Shown: positions 46,252 to 55,340 of the stretch, in pieces
Position numbering within the stretch: the first letter of the stretch is position 1
Layout: every line of letters starts with the position of its first letter
Source of the DNA: AP-15 sp963702685
GTDB lineage: Bacteria; Pseudomonadota; Alphaproteobacteria; ATCC43930; CGMCC-115725
Direction of reading: 5' to 3'
NCBI GenBank assembly: GCA_963702685.1
Contig: CAVPDQ010000001.1
Coordinates: forward strand, 186,001 to 250,000
Length of the DNA: 64,000 nt
Translations under genes and position numbers: made by a program
Notes under the pieces: model-generated
Told to the model about the DNA's origin: nothing
The model's input: only the letters and a program-made list of their open reading frames with translations
The model's database searches: none

Positions 46252-48200
46252 ATGGTACAGATCGACGCGATAAAGGATTTGACGCCGTTGCTGGGCACGC
46301 TAAGGCTGGTTCGTGTGAGGAAACGGCAGCAGAGAGTGCGACTACGCCCGTCGCCCCGTGGGTGCTTGCGACCGCGGCTGATCTCGGAAACCTGGATTTC
46401 GAAGCGCCGATCGCCGGATTGGTTTCGGCCGAAAGCTATGAGCTGAGCGAAGCCTACCGTCGGGCTGGACAAGCAGCAGGCGCGAAGGCCGAGGGGCTGG
46501 AAACGGCCGAGGCCCGCCTCTTCGTCATGCTGGCCGCAGTGACCGACATGCACCTCAAGGCGCACGAGCGCGAGGAGCCGTTTGGGCCGATGCTGGCAAT
46601 GGCTGACGGCCGGCGCTCGGCAATCCCGGCGGATTTCCGTGAAGGGCATATCGATCTGCTCGCGGACCTGGCAATGCGCGCGGCGAACACCGTGCTTCGC
46701 GCGCGGCTGGCGGATGTGGCCTGGCTGCTCGACCGAAAGCGCGGGAAGCTGGGCGGTATCGCGATCACGGCCTATGTCGACACGATCGAGGCGACCGAGG
46801 CCGGGACGCTGAGGTTCCCTTACGGGGATAGTGCCGGCGCGCTCGAACATGGCGCGCGCGATCTGCTGTGCCGCGCCTTGCACATTGGCCGGACCATCGG
46901 TTGGGACAAGCCGGAGGCGCTCCGGGCGCGGGCCGCCGTCTTCCGTCTGCGCGAGCGCGCGATGGCGAGCGGAAAAGGCGTCGCGGCGCTCTGGTTCGCT
47001 GAGCTGGATCTCGACTTCGGCGTGTCCGACCCGGCGGCGGTCGCGGCCGGGATCGAGGGCGTGCTCGCGGCGCCGGGGAATGCCGACGTTCATATCTCAA
47101 GCTCACTCTGGCGTCTGGCGGCGCGCGGCTATCATCTCGCCAAAAGAGACGCCGACAAATACCGCTGCCAGACCGAGGCCGCCGAGGCAATGGTCGCCGA
47201 AGCCGAGCGCATCTTCGCCGGTGAGAGCGCGAGACAGGCTTCGACGATGCTGGCGTCCCACATGATGAGCGACGCGATCGCGAGCTTCATGACGTTCCGG
47301 CCGCCAAGGAGCGGCGGATCGCGCTGCGGCACAGCCTCGTCGACATGCAGGCACGCATCCCGGGCGAGATGTCGGTTTATTCACACCAGTGGGACATGAA
47401 AGACATCGCGGCCGGGGTCAAGGACGCGATGGGCGACCGGCCACTCTTGGACGAGCTTTTTCTGTTCTCGTCGATTTCAACATCGCCTGACCCGGCGGCG
47501 GTAGTGGCCGAAGCCGAGCAGTCGATCCGAGACCACGCTTTCGCGCGCTTCGCCGCCGTGCATTACGACCGCGAGGGCAAAGCAGTGCACCGCACCGAGC
47601 CAGGCGGCTTCGCGAGGGCAAAGGCTCAGCGGTGCGGCAGCGGATCGCCGAGGGCGAGGCGATCCGCCGGAACCTGATCGCGACGGCGCGAATCAGGTCG
47701 CCCGTCAGAGATCATGAGCAGCATTTTATGCCTGAGGAGACGCTGGCCGCGCTGCTCCAGCACAGCCCGTTCGTGCCGCCAGAGCTGATCGCGACCTTCA
47801 GCCGTGCCTTCCTACGCTTCTTCCAGGGGGATTTCGCGAGCGCCGTCTACATCATGAGCCGCTGGTCGAAAATCTCACTTCGCTATGTGCTGAAGCAGCA
47901 CGGCCACGATGTTACCACCTTCGACGATGCGACCAGACACAGAAGTGTTTGACGATTTCGCAGATGTTCGAGCGGGCGTGAGGAACTCGACGCGGCTATC
48001 ACCAAGCCGATCACGACGGATATCGAGAATGTATTCCTGAACCAGCCGGGGCCGCATCTTCGGCACGATATTGCGCACGGCTTGGCCCATGACGGCACGC
48101 CCTACGGACCCGATGCGGTCTATGGATGTGGTTGATCTTCCGGCTCTGCCTGCTGCCGCTGTTCCCGTACCGGGACCAGTTGCGTGAGCTGATCCGTTGA
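46252..48200 (+). pseudogene. DUF4209-family protein, several frameshifts
   Basis: The N-terminus is MVQIDAIKDLTPLLG; after a break near 46300 the frame gives ATAADLGNLDFEAPIAGLVS, AVTDMHLKAHEREEPFGPML, RRSAIPADFREGHIDLLADL and RARLADVAWLLDRKRGKLGG, an accessory N-terminal domain typical for this family. Further breaks near 47290 and 47620 lead to RFFQGDFASAVYIMSRW..SLRYVLK. After one more near 47945, the text is NQPGPHLRHDIAHGLAHDGT and then LIFRLCLLPLFPYRDQLREL, ending at 48200. DUF4209 is described by a conserved R-N-x-x-x-H-G motif; here it is R-H-D-I-A-H-G. The spacing R-x4-H also fits HEPN RNases. At least four indels, so probably dead. It sits between duplicated blocks A. Confidence 0.65.
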
Positions 48201-48410
48201 TTTCGCGTCTTGGTGCGTTACCGGATTTTCGAATGTCCCGCACCGACGAGCCGTTCCTCAACGCCCGCGGCAAGCTTTAAAGCCTGCTGCGGGAGCCGCG
48301 CTACCAAGCGCTCACAACAATTCAGGACATCTGGCCGCCAATGGCAGGAATGGGGCAAGAAGCGGTGATCGCCCGCGAGGATTTGCGGGAATGGCACAAG
48401 CGGCGGATTC
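48201..48410. other. gap between the DUF4209 remnant and duplicated block
   Basis: About 210 bases with no recognised gene. Short open pieces (for example REPRYQALTTIQDIW) look protein-like, but no family is recognised. Similarity to the second slot (58 kb) starts only at 48411. Confidence 0.35.
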
Positions 48411-48831
48411 GGGGCGGGTCGGCGGTTCAACTTGGAGGGCGAACGCTGGCTGCAAATTTGCCGTATTTTCAGCAAAGCATTTGGCAGAGGTGTTACCGTG
48501 GATTGCGGCTGCGGGGTGGCGAGCAAAGTGCGGAATGGGACGCGGGTCGACTCGCTTTCCGACGGGTCAACGACCGGCGACAAAACTTCCCGCCGCGATG
48601 CGGGCCCGGGCTCGGCGCTCGTGTCAGCTCAAAAGCGGTTCGTCCGGGCTTTATGGCGGCCGGCTTCCGGCCGCGCCACATCGCTCGGGCAGGACGGGCT
48701 TCAGTTCGGGTAGACGATGGTGCGCAGCATGATGCGGCGCTCTTCGGGGCGATCGTCGCCCGCACCCCGGTGCATCGTTGCGCGCTCGTGCCAGATCGGC
48801 AAATCGCCGACCCGCCGGCTGTGGCAATAGG
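48411..48831. repeat. duplicated TauD 3' block, copy A
   Basis: Aligns in the same orientation with 58571-58985: about 290 bases of shared non-coding DNA, then the 3' end of a TauD-type gene. Shared landmarks include GGGGCGGGTCGGCGG at the start and TTTATGGCGGCCGGCTT in the middle. Confidence 0.85.
48701..48831 (-). pseudogene. 3' fragment of a TauD/TfdA-type dioxygenase
   Basis: Reads RRVGDLPIWHERATMHRGAG, then PEERRIMLRTIVYPN and stop. It matches the last 40 or so residues of the complete TauD gene at 58866-59711, including the distal iron-binding histidine (T-M-H-R-G) and the 2-oxoglutarate-binding arginine. The rest of the gene is missing, and the ABC binding-protein gene begins 17 bases further on. 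Confidence 0.85.
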
Positions 48832-48847
48832 CGCCGACCGGCCGTGC

Positions 48848-49918
48848 TTACCGCAAGCCGGTGTATTTGTCCCATTCCTTGGCGAAGGCGGTGCGGCTCT
48901 TCAGGAAGGTTTCCCAGTCGTCGGGCATCAAGAGCTTGATCTGGTCGAGCGGCACGCCGCCCGGCGGCGGGGCGGCGCCGTGCTTTGGCGAGTGCAGGTA
49001 GAGATTGTCGGACATCGCCTTCTGCCCGAGATCGGAGAGATACCAGTCGAGAAACAGCCGCGCCGCATCGGGGTGCGGGCCATTGGTCGGGAGGCCCCAG
49101 GTCTCGGGGGTAGCCGGCATGCCGTCCGGGGGAATGTTGAACCCGATCGGCGCGCCCTTTTTCTTCCATTCGAGATAGCCCGCATATTGCGCCGTGTGGA
49201 TGATCTTGTCCTGCTGGTTGACCAGCCGATCAAACTGCTGGACATAGGAATCGAACCCTTTCGGCCTCAGCTCGCCGAATTTCTTCCAGTAGTCGGGGCC
49301 GTAGAGCTTGCCCAGCTCGAACCACGCGACATGCTGCAGCCCGGACGTCGACAGCTTGACCGTGATGCTATCCTTCCATTTGGGGTCGATCGCCTCTTGC
49401 CAGGTCTTTGGCGCCTGGTCGGGCGGCACGACATTGGGATTGTACGCAATCCCCGCCGGCCCGATCGCACCCCATGTCCAATAGCCTTCGGGCTTGGATT
49501 TGTATTCCGGCTTGTAGAATTGCATCTGCGGCGAGATGTAATGCACGTAGCCGTGCTTTTTCTGGAAATCGAGGATCATCCCCATGTCGGAGATCTGCAT
49601 GACGTCGAGCGTGTAGGTCCGCGCCTGGCGCTCGGCGCTGACCTTGGCATAAAGGGCGCCGGCCTGCAGCCGCGTGTAGTTGGCTTTGATTTTCGGGAAG
49701 AGCTTGGTGAACTCGGCCAGCACGTGCAGCTCGGCGGCCTCGGGGTTGGTGGCATAGACGACAACCTCGCCCTCGGCCTCGGCCTTGGCGATATCGGCGC
49801 AGGTTTTGAAGCCATGGATCTCCTGCGGCTTGGCGCAGCTGTCCTCCTCATCGGCGAGCGCCGGCCCCACGGCGATCACTGCGGCCAACGCCGCCGCCAT
49901 TCCGAGCCAAGCCTTCAT
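48848..49918 (-). CDS. Fe3+/polyamine-type ABC importer, substrate-binding protein
   Basis: 356 residues with a signal (AWLGMAAALAAVIAVGPALA). The mature protein reads EEDSCAKPQEIHGFKTCADI, EGEVVVYATNPEAAELHVLA, EFTKLFPKIKANYTRLQAGA, VMQISDMGMILDFQKKHGYV and IGPAGIAYNPNVVPPDQAPK, the opening and hinge of family-1 binding proteins related to AfuA/FbpA and polyamine receptors. The typical paired tyrosines of ferric-binding proteins are not clear, so iron is not assured. Start at ATG 49918 with AAGGAGAAGG upstream. Last gene of a minus-strand permease-ATPase-receptor operon. Confidence 0.88.
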   Translation of the reverse strand: MKAWLGMAAALAAVIAVGPALADEEDSCAKPQEIHGFKTCADIAKAEAEGEVVVYATNPEAAELHVLAEFTKLFPKIKANYTRLQAGALYAKVSAERQARTYTLDVMQISDMGMILDFQKKHGYVHYISPQMQFYKPEYKSKPEGYWTWGAIGPAGIAYNPNVVPPDQAPKTWQEAIDPKWKDSITVKLSTSGLQHVAWFELGKLYGPDYWKKFGELRPKGFDSYVQQFDRLVNQQDKIIHTAQYAGYLEWKKKGAPIGFNIPPDGMPATPETWGLPTNGPHPDAARLFLDWYLSDLGQKAMSDNLYLHSPKHGAAPPPGGVPLDQIKLLMPDDWETFLKSRTAFAKEWDKYTGLR

Positions 49919-49953
49919 CGTCCTTCTCCTTGGAAATGCGATCGCGCCAAGCA

Positions 49954-51099
49954 TCAGTCCTGCAGCAGGATGCAGTGTTCCGGCGCGAAGGACAGCGTCA
50001 CCGTCGCGCCCTCCGCGAACATCTCGGTCGGCGGCCGCCGCACGGTCAGCGCGCCGCCCGTCCAATCGACGATGTACTGGATGAAATCGCCATGAAACAG
50101 CCGTTGCCGGATCGTGCCCGGCGTGCAGTTGCCTGGATCACAATTAATTGGGCCGTTGCCGTCGCCGGGCATCATGTCGATATAGGCCGTGCGAACCGCG
50201 ACATGGCTTTCGCCGCCGTGCGGGGCATGCGCCGCCCAAGCCCGGAACCTGGGCCCTGCGGCGGTTTCGAAATCGACCGGCCCGGGCCCCAGAACGCCCG
50301 GGCCGACCCGCCCCGCGATCAAATTCGCCGAGCCGACGAAATCGGCGACGAACCGGCTTTTCGGCCGGTTGTAGATGTCCTCCGGCGTGCCGATCTGCTC
50401 GATCCCGCCGGCATTCATGACGATGACGCGGTCGGAGATCGCCAGCGCTTCTTCCTGGTCGTGGGTGACATAGAGCGAGGTCACGCCGAGCCGGTGCTGC
50501 AACGCCCGCAGCTCGACCCGCATCTCGGCCCGCAATTTGGCGTCGAGGTTGGACAAGGGCTCATCGAACAGCAGCACGCTCGGCGAAAAGGCGATCGCGC
50601 GCGCCAGCGCCACGCGCTGCTGCTGCCCGCCGGACAACAGCGCCGCCGAGCGGTCGGCGAAGCTGCGCATCTGCACGAGATCGAGGGCATGCCCGACCTG
50701 CTCCTCGATTTCGGCCTTTGGCAATTTGCGCACCCGCAGCCCATACGCGACATTGTCGGCGACGCTCATATGCGGCCACACCGCGTAGGACTGGAACACC
50801 ATCGAGACGCCGCGCTTTTCCGCCGGCACATTGCGCCGCGCCGCCGCCGAGTAGACCGCCGCCCCATTGATCCGGATATTGCCGCCGGACGGCTGCTCGA
50901 GCCCGGCGATCGCCCGCAGGGTCGTCGTCTTGCCGCAGCCGGACGGCCCCAGCAAGGTCACGTGCTCGCCTTGAGAGACGGAAAAGCTGACCCCGTTTAC
51001 CGCCGGCACGTCGTCGTAGCGGACGACGAGATCGGCGATCTCGATCGCCGGCATTTTCGCTCCCGGCATTTTCGCTCCCGGCATTTTCGCTCCTGGCAT
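49954..51099 (-). CDS. Fe3+/polyamine-type ABC importer, ATPase (FbpC/PotA-like)
   Basis: 381 residues. Walker A LLGPSGCGKTTTLRAIAG; Q-loop KRGVSMVFQSYAVWPHMSV; signature LLSGGQQQRVALARAIA; Walker B VLLFDEPLSNLDAKLRAEM; H-loop TSLYVTHDQEEALAISDR. The C-terminal TOBE-like regulatory domain contains FVGSANLIAGRVG and VRTAYIDMMPGDGN. The N-terminus is unusual: three 5-residue repeats M-P-G-A-K precede the normal start MPAIEIADLVVRYDD (51054). Four in-frame ATGs are possible starts; the ancestral one is probably 51054. Confidence 0.93.
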   Translation of the reverse strand: MPGAKMPGAKMPGAKMPAIEIADLVVRYDDVPAVNGVSFSVSQGEHVTLLGPSGCGKTTTLRAIAGLEQPSGGNIRINGAAVYSAAARRNVPAEKRGVSMVFQSYAVWPHMSVADNVAYGLRVRKLPKAEIEEQVGHALDLVQMRSFADRSAALLSGGQQQRVALARAIAFSPSVLLFDEPLSNLDAKLRAEMRVELRALQHRLGVTSLYVTHDQEEALAISDRVIVMNAGGIEQIGTPEDIYNRPKSRFVADFVGSANLIAGRVGPGVLGPGPVDFETAAGPRFRAWAAHAPHGGESHVAVRTAYIDMMPGDGNGPINCDPGNCTPGTIRQRLFHGDFIQYIVDWTGGALTVRRPPTEMFAEGATVTLSFAPEHCILLQD

Positions 51100-51101
51100 T
51101 G
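51052..51101 (-). repeat. 15-bp tandem repeat of ribosome-binding site plus start codon
   Basis: Units of ATGCC(G/A)GGAGCGAAA give in-frame ATGs at 51099, 51084, 51069 and 51054. Each unit contains a Shine-Dalgarno-like GGAG and the next ATG 5-6 bases later, so every copy is a complete initiation site for the ATPase gene. Confidence 0.9.
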
Positions 51102-51117
51102 TCGATCCTGGTGGGGC

Positions 51118-52872
51118 TCACGGCAGCTCCCCGGAATAGCGCCGGGCCGCCTGCAGCATGACGAAGAGCGCGATGAACACGGCGGCGGACTGGATCAGCG
51201 CCAGCGCCGCCGACAGGGTCGAGGACGAGCTGAGCCACGCGTCGATGATCGAGGGGGCGATGACCTTGGCGTTGCTGCCGACAAGAAAGATCGACACGCC
51301 GAGCTCGCGCACGCTGGCGATGAACACGAGCAGCCACGCGGCGATTATTCCCGGCCGCAGCAGCGGCAGTGTCACCGTGCGCAGCTGGTACGCCCACGAG
51401 GCGCCGCAAACGCGCGCGCATTCTTCGAGGCTCTTGTCGATCTGCAGGACGACGCCGGCCAGCGTGCGCACGCCGAGCGGCATCAGCACCGTGAAATAGG
51501 CGAGCGCCATCAGCCACAACGTGCCGTAGATCGGGAGCGGGATGATCAGCCACACCTGCATCAGCGCGAGCCCGAACACGAGCCGCGGCACTGCCTGCGG
51601 GAACATGACCAGGTACTCGATCGCCGTGCGGCCCGGCGCGCGCGAGCGATAGATGATCCAAACCAGCACTGCCATGATCGCGACCCCGATCGTGGCGACG
51701 CAGACGCCGAGAATGAGGCTGTTGGTCAAGGCGAGGCGGATCGCGGCAAAGCCGAACGCGGCTTGGTAGTTTGCCGTCGTGAACCGGGCCTGCGACAGGA
51801 TCACCGTGGCGAAGCGCTCGAACGAGGTCAGCAGCAGGACGCCCAGCGGCAGCACGACGGCGGCGAGGATGTAGGCGAGGCAAAGTCCGAACAAGACCCA
51901 AGCCATTCGCCCCATCGCCATCGTGCGCGGGCGGAACCCCTTGCCGGTGATCGTCGCAAAATGGCCGCGCCGGATGATCACCCGGTAAAGGCTGAGCGTC
52001 AGAAACATCACCGCGAAGAGCGCCATCCCGAGTGCTGCCGCGCGCCCGTAATCGGCGGGGTACATCGTCACCGCCTGCCAGATCGCCGTGGTGATGACGA
52101 CGAACCGGGCGGGGATGCCCAGCACGAAGGCGGCGGCGAACGACCCCAGCATTTCGGCGAAGACGAATACCGCCGCACCGGCCACGCCCGGCAGCACGAG
52201 CGGCAAGGTCACCGTCAGCATGACCCGCCACTTGCCCGCGCCGAGCACCCGCGCGCCCTCCTCGAGCGCCGGATCCATCGACTTCATCGCAGCCGAGATC
52301 ATCACAAAGGCGACGGTGCCCTCGAACAATGCCATGACCCAGGCGATGCCCCAGGGCGAATACGCATTGAACAGGTCGCCGCTGCCTCCGGCCGCATGCC
52401 ACACCTGGTTGAGAAAGCCGGTGCGCGGAGCCGCCAGGATCGACCAGGCGAGCGCCCCGACGAGCGGCGTCATATAGTAAGGGAGCTGCATCAGCCGTTC
52501 GAGCCAGCGCACGCCCGGCAGCTTGGTGCGGGTAAAGGTCCAGGCCGCGAGAAAGCCGATGACGATCGCCAGCACCGTCGCGATGCAGGCGACGAACAAG
52601 GTATTGGCAATCACCTGCCAGCTGTCTAACAAATCCTTGTAATGGTCGACCCCGTAGGTCTCGGGCGGAAAGGTCAGCGGGTCGCCGGTATTCACCGACA
52701 AGATGACAAGATAAACCATCGGGTAGAGCACGAGGACGCCGCAGAACACGACGACGATCGCAGAGACGAGAGCTTGGCTCGACGGCAGCCAATCCGGGCG
52801 CGTCCGGAACCCCGAAGCTCTGCCTTCTTTGACAATATCGGTCAAACCCGTCGCCCTGAGCTCGCGCGCCAT
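51118..52872 (-). CDS. Fe3+/polyamine-type ABC importer, fused double permease (FbpB-like)
   Basis: 584 residues with two permease domains in one chain, the FbpB layout. Domain 1: YPMVYLVILSVNTGDPLTFP, QLPYYMTPLVGALAWSILAA, and the EAA coupling loop LEEGARVLGAGKWRVMLTVT. Domain 2: YILAAVVLPLGVLLLTSFER and the loop LEECARVCGASWAYQLRTVT. About twelve membrane segments. Start taken at ATG 52872 (MARELRATGLTDIVKEG); an in-frame upstream codon at 52911 exists. The ATPase gene follows after 18 bases. Confidence 0.9.
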   Translation of the reverse strand: MARELRATGLTDIVKEGRASGFRTRPDWLPSSQALVSAIVVVFCGVLVLYPMVYLVILSVNTGDPLTFPPETYGVDHYKDLLDSWQVIANTLFVACIATVLAIVIGFLAAWTFTRTKLPGVRWLERLMQLPYYMTPLVGALAWSILAAPRTGFLNQVWHAAGGSGDLFNAYSPWGIAWVMALFEGTVAFVMISAAMKSMDPALEEGARVLGAGKWRVMLTVTLPLVLPGVAGAAVFVFAEMLGSFAAAFVLGIPARFVVITTAIWQAVTMYPADYGRAAALGMALFAVMFLTLSLYRVIIRRGHFATITGKGFRPRTMAMGRMAWVLFGLCLAYILAAVVLPLGVLLLTSFERFATVILSQARFTTANYQAAFGFAAIRLALTNSLILGVCVATIGVAIMAVLVWIIYRSRAPGRTAIEYLVMFPQAVPRLVFGLALMQVWLIIPLPIYGTLWLMALAYFTVLMPLGVRTLAGVVLQIDKSLEECARVCGASWAYQLRTVTLPLLRPGIIAAWLLVFIASVRELGVSIFLVGSNAKVIAPSIIDAWLSSSSTLSAALALIQSAAVFIALFVMLQAARRYSGELP

Positions 52873-53024
52873 CGGTGCGGGCCGACGAGACCATGGATCG
52901 CCCGCGCGCACAACCCCGCCTCCTTCTCCGGAGTGTCAGTTTGCCGGCGACTCCGGCATGCCAAATTCGCGATAAATCGGCGGCTCGGCGTCGTCGAAAG
53001 CGGTCGTTTCGCGTCCCGGGATGG

Positions 53025-54626
53025 TCAGGCCGCGGTATTCAGCACCATGTCTGCCGCCTTTTCGCCGATCATGATCGACGGCGCGTTGGTATTGCCCGAT
53101 GTCAGCGTCGGCATGATCGAGGCATCGGCGACGCGCAGGCCGGCAATGCCATGCACCCGCAGCTGGGCATCGACGACGGCCATCGGGTCGGACCCCATCT
53201 TGCAGGTGCCCACCGGGTGGTAGGTGGTTTCTGCGGCCTGCTTCACCCAGTCGAGGATTTCGTCATCGCTGGTCCGATCGATGCCGGGCACGAGCTCGCT
53301 GACCTGAAAGGGGCCCATCGCCGGAGCGGTCATGATCGCGCGGGCGATGCGGACCGCGCGCACGGTCAATTCCGCGTCGGGCGGCGACGACAGAAAATTG
53401 AAGTTGATCGCCGGCGGTCGGCGCGCGTCGGCCACGGTGATATGAACGTGCCCTTTGCTCTCCGGGCGCATCGCGTGGGCATAAAGGGTCAGGCCCGATT
53501 GCCGCGATATCCGCGGGCCTCGCGGCGTGGGTTCGGTCAGCATCGGGATCCAGCCCAGCATCAGGTCCGGCGCCTCCAGGCCTTCGCGCGAGCGCACGAA
53601 CGCGCGCATCGGGGCGCCCGTCATCGCCAGCATGCCCCTCCGGAAGAGCGCGTAGCGCAGCACCTGCTGCGCCAAGCCGAGCCCGCGCCCCCGATCGTTG
53701 AAGGTGATGCCTTTTTTGCCGACCAGCCAGCGGGTGCGCGGCACGTAATGGTCGCGCAGGTTTTCGCCGACACCGGGCAGCTCGTGCCGCACCGCGATGC
53801 CGAGCTTGCGCAGCCGTTCGGGTTGGCCGATGCCGGACAGCTCCAGCAATTGCGGCGAGTTGAACGCGCCGGCGCTGACCACGACGGCGCCTCCCGCAGA
53901 AGCCTCGCGCACCTCGCCGGCGACCGAATAGCGCACACCGGTGCAGCGCTTGCCGTCGATCGCCAGCGCCTCGGTCAGAGCGTCGGTCTCGATATGCAGG
54001 TTTTGGCGGTTGCGGACCGGATCGAGATAGCACCGCGCCGTGCTCATGCGGCGGCCGCCGGCAATCGTCGCCTGGCTCATCGCGATGCCTTCTTGGCTGG
54101 CACCATTGTAGTCCGGGTTGTGAGGGATGCCGACCTGCCCGGCTGCCTCGATGATGGTCGCGAAAAGCGGCTCGCGCGGCTCCGGGTTGGTAACCCGCAA
54201 CGGGCCCTCGCGCCCGCGAAAGGCATCGTCGCCCTCGCCGGCATAGCTTTCCATTCGCCTGAAGAACGGCAGGACGTCCGCGTAGCTCCAGCCCCGGTTG
54301 CCCAGCTGCGCCCAGGTATCGAAGTCCTGGGCTTGGCCGCGGACAAACACCATGCCGTTGATCGAGCTGGAGCCGCCGAGCAGCTTGCCGCGCGGCACCG
54401 GCAGCCGGCGGCCATTGGTGCCCGGCTCGGGCTCGGAGGAATAGAGCCAGTTGGCTGCGGGATTGGCGATGAGGCGCGCCATTCCGATCGGGATCGGGGA
54501 CCACGGATGGCTCGCCCGCCCGGCCTCGAGCAGCAACACCTTGTTGCGCGGGTCTGCCGACAACCGGTTCGCGACCGCCGCACCGGCCGAGCCGGCGCCG
54601 ACAACAATGTAATCGTAGGCTTGCAT
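53025..54626 (-). CDS. GMC-family flavin oxidoreductase (choline dehydrogenase-like)
   Basis: 533 residues. FAD-binding DYIVVGAGSAGAAVANRLSA (G-x-G-x-x-G); GMC signature 1 GKLLGGSSSINGMVFVRG; signature 2 GAFNSPQLLELSGIG. The C-terminal catalytic pair: ETTYHPVGTCKMG (His) and LTSGNTNAPSIMIGEKAAD (Asn). Members oxidise alcohols such as choline or aromatic/aliphatic alcohols. Start set at ATG 54626 (MQAYDYIVVGAG). It precedes the permease gene by about 150 bases on the same strand, but is not clearly in one operon. Intact. The substrate is unknown. Confidence 0.9.
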   Translation of the reverse strand: MQAYDYIVVGAGSAGAAVANRLSADPRNKVLLLEAGRASHPWSPIPIGMARLIANPAANWLYSSEPEPGTNGRRLPVPRGKLLGGSSSINGMVFVRGQAQDFDTWAQLGNRGWSYADVLPFFRRMESYAGEGDDAFRGREGPLRVTNPEPREPLFATIIEAAGQVGIPHNPDYNGASQEGIAMSQATIAGGRRMSTARCYLDPVRNRQNLHIETDALTEALAIDGKRCTGVRYSVAGEVREASAGGAVVVSAGAFNSPQLLELSGIGQPERLRKLGIAVRHELPGVGENLRDHYVPRTRWLVGKKGITFNDRGRGLGLAQQVLRYALFRRGMLAMTGAPMRAFVRSREGLEAPDLMLGWIPMLTEPTPRGPRISRQSGLTLYAHAMRPESKGHVHITVADARRPPAINFNFLSSPPDAELTVRAVRIARAIMTAPAMGPFQVSELVPGIDRTSDDEILDWVKQAAETTYHPVGTCKMGSDPMAVVDAQLRVHGIAGLRVADASIMPTLTSGNTNAPSIMIGEKAADMVLNTAA

Positions 54627-54769
54627 GTCCTCTGGCCCGCCCTCAGCCACGATGCGCTCTAATCAGGCAACTATGCCAAGCGGCGATCAACTCCGCCAAT
54701 ACCGCCAACGAACGCGTGCCAATCCAGGGCGGCTTCCCCCTGAGAGGCATGCGCCGGGCCAGGCAACGA

Positions 54770-54943
54770 GTGCAATGCAGCCGCGCCTTCTCCGGCCGTG
54801 TCGCCCCCCGCCGCCGCCTGCGCGAACCCGGCATCGTCGCCGGCGGAGATTTGAGCCCCCAAAAAGCCCGCATCCTCCTAATGCTGGCCCTGACCACGAC
54901 GACCGACACCGCGGCAATCCAGCACCTCTTCCAGAGCTGCTGA
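54770..54943 (+). pseudogene. 3' fragment of asparaginase (duplicated block, copy B)
   Basis: Reads VQCSRAFSGRVAPRRRLREP, then GGDLSPQKARILLMLALTTT and TDTAAIQHLFQSC with stop: the last 57 residues of the asparaginase at 44774-45781, with five amino-acid differences and no indel. The rest of the gene is missing. It lies 140 bases upstream of the start of the minus-strand GMC gene. Confidence 0.88.
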
Positions 54944-55340
54944 ACGCCGGCGAGGCCGGCGAGGCCGCCGGGCACGCGATGTACGATCGCATGCATTCCG
55001 GGGGCTACGCCTGACCAAATCACCGAAGTCGCGCGCTCCTTGGGCTGCTCTAAGCCTTGGCGCGTGAGACGCCAAAGACGGGCGATCGATCCCCGGCGCC
55101 CAACAACAATTGGCCACACTGCGCAGTCCGCTCCGCCACGGCAAATTGTAAATTTTTTAATGATTGAGACCCAAGGATTCGGGGCGGCGGTCGAGAGCTG
55201 TAGGCCGCCAGTCGAAAATCGGTGTTGCGGAGGTGGCTTGTGATGGCCGACGATGCCAGCTAGTCGATCGCATAGGTCGCCATCACACACAGGGGGGGGC
55301 ACCGGTGGCGTACAAACAGATGGCGCGGCGGCAACGATAG
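54944..55340. other. gene-free gap before the nuclease-methylase gene
   Basis: About 400 bases with no convincing gene. It is AT-richer in parts (55145-55165 is an A/T run), compatible with a promoter for the accessory gene that follows. Confidence 0.4.

Noticed and set aside
49930..52629. 899-codon open frame on the plus strand
   Set aside because: Antisense to the ABC ATPase and permease genes; the composition (D/R/H/Q-rich) is that of a shadow frame in GC-rich DNA.
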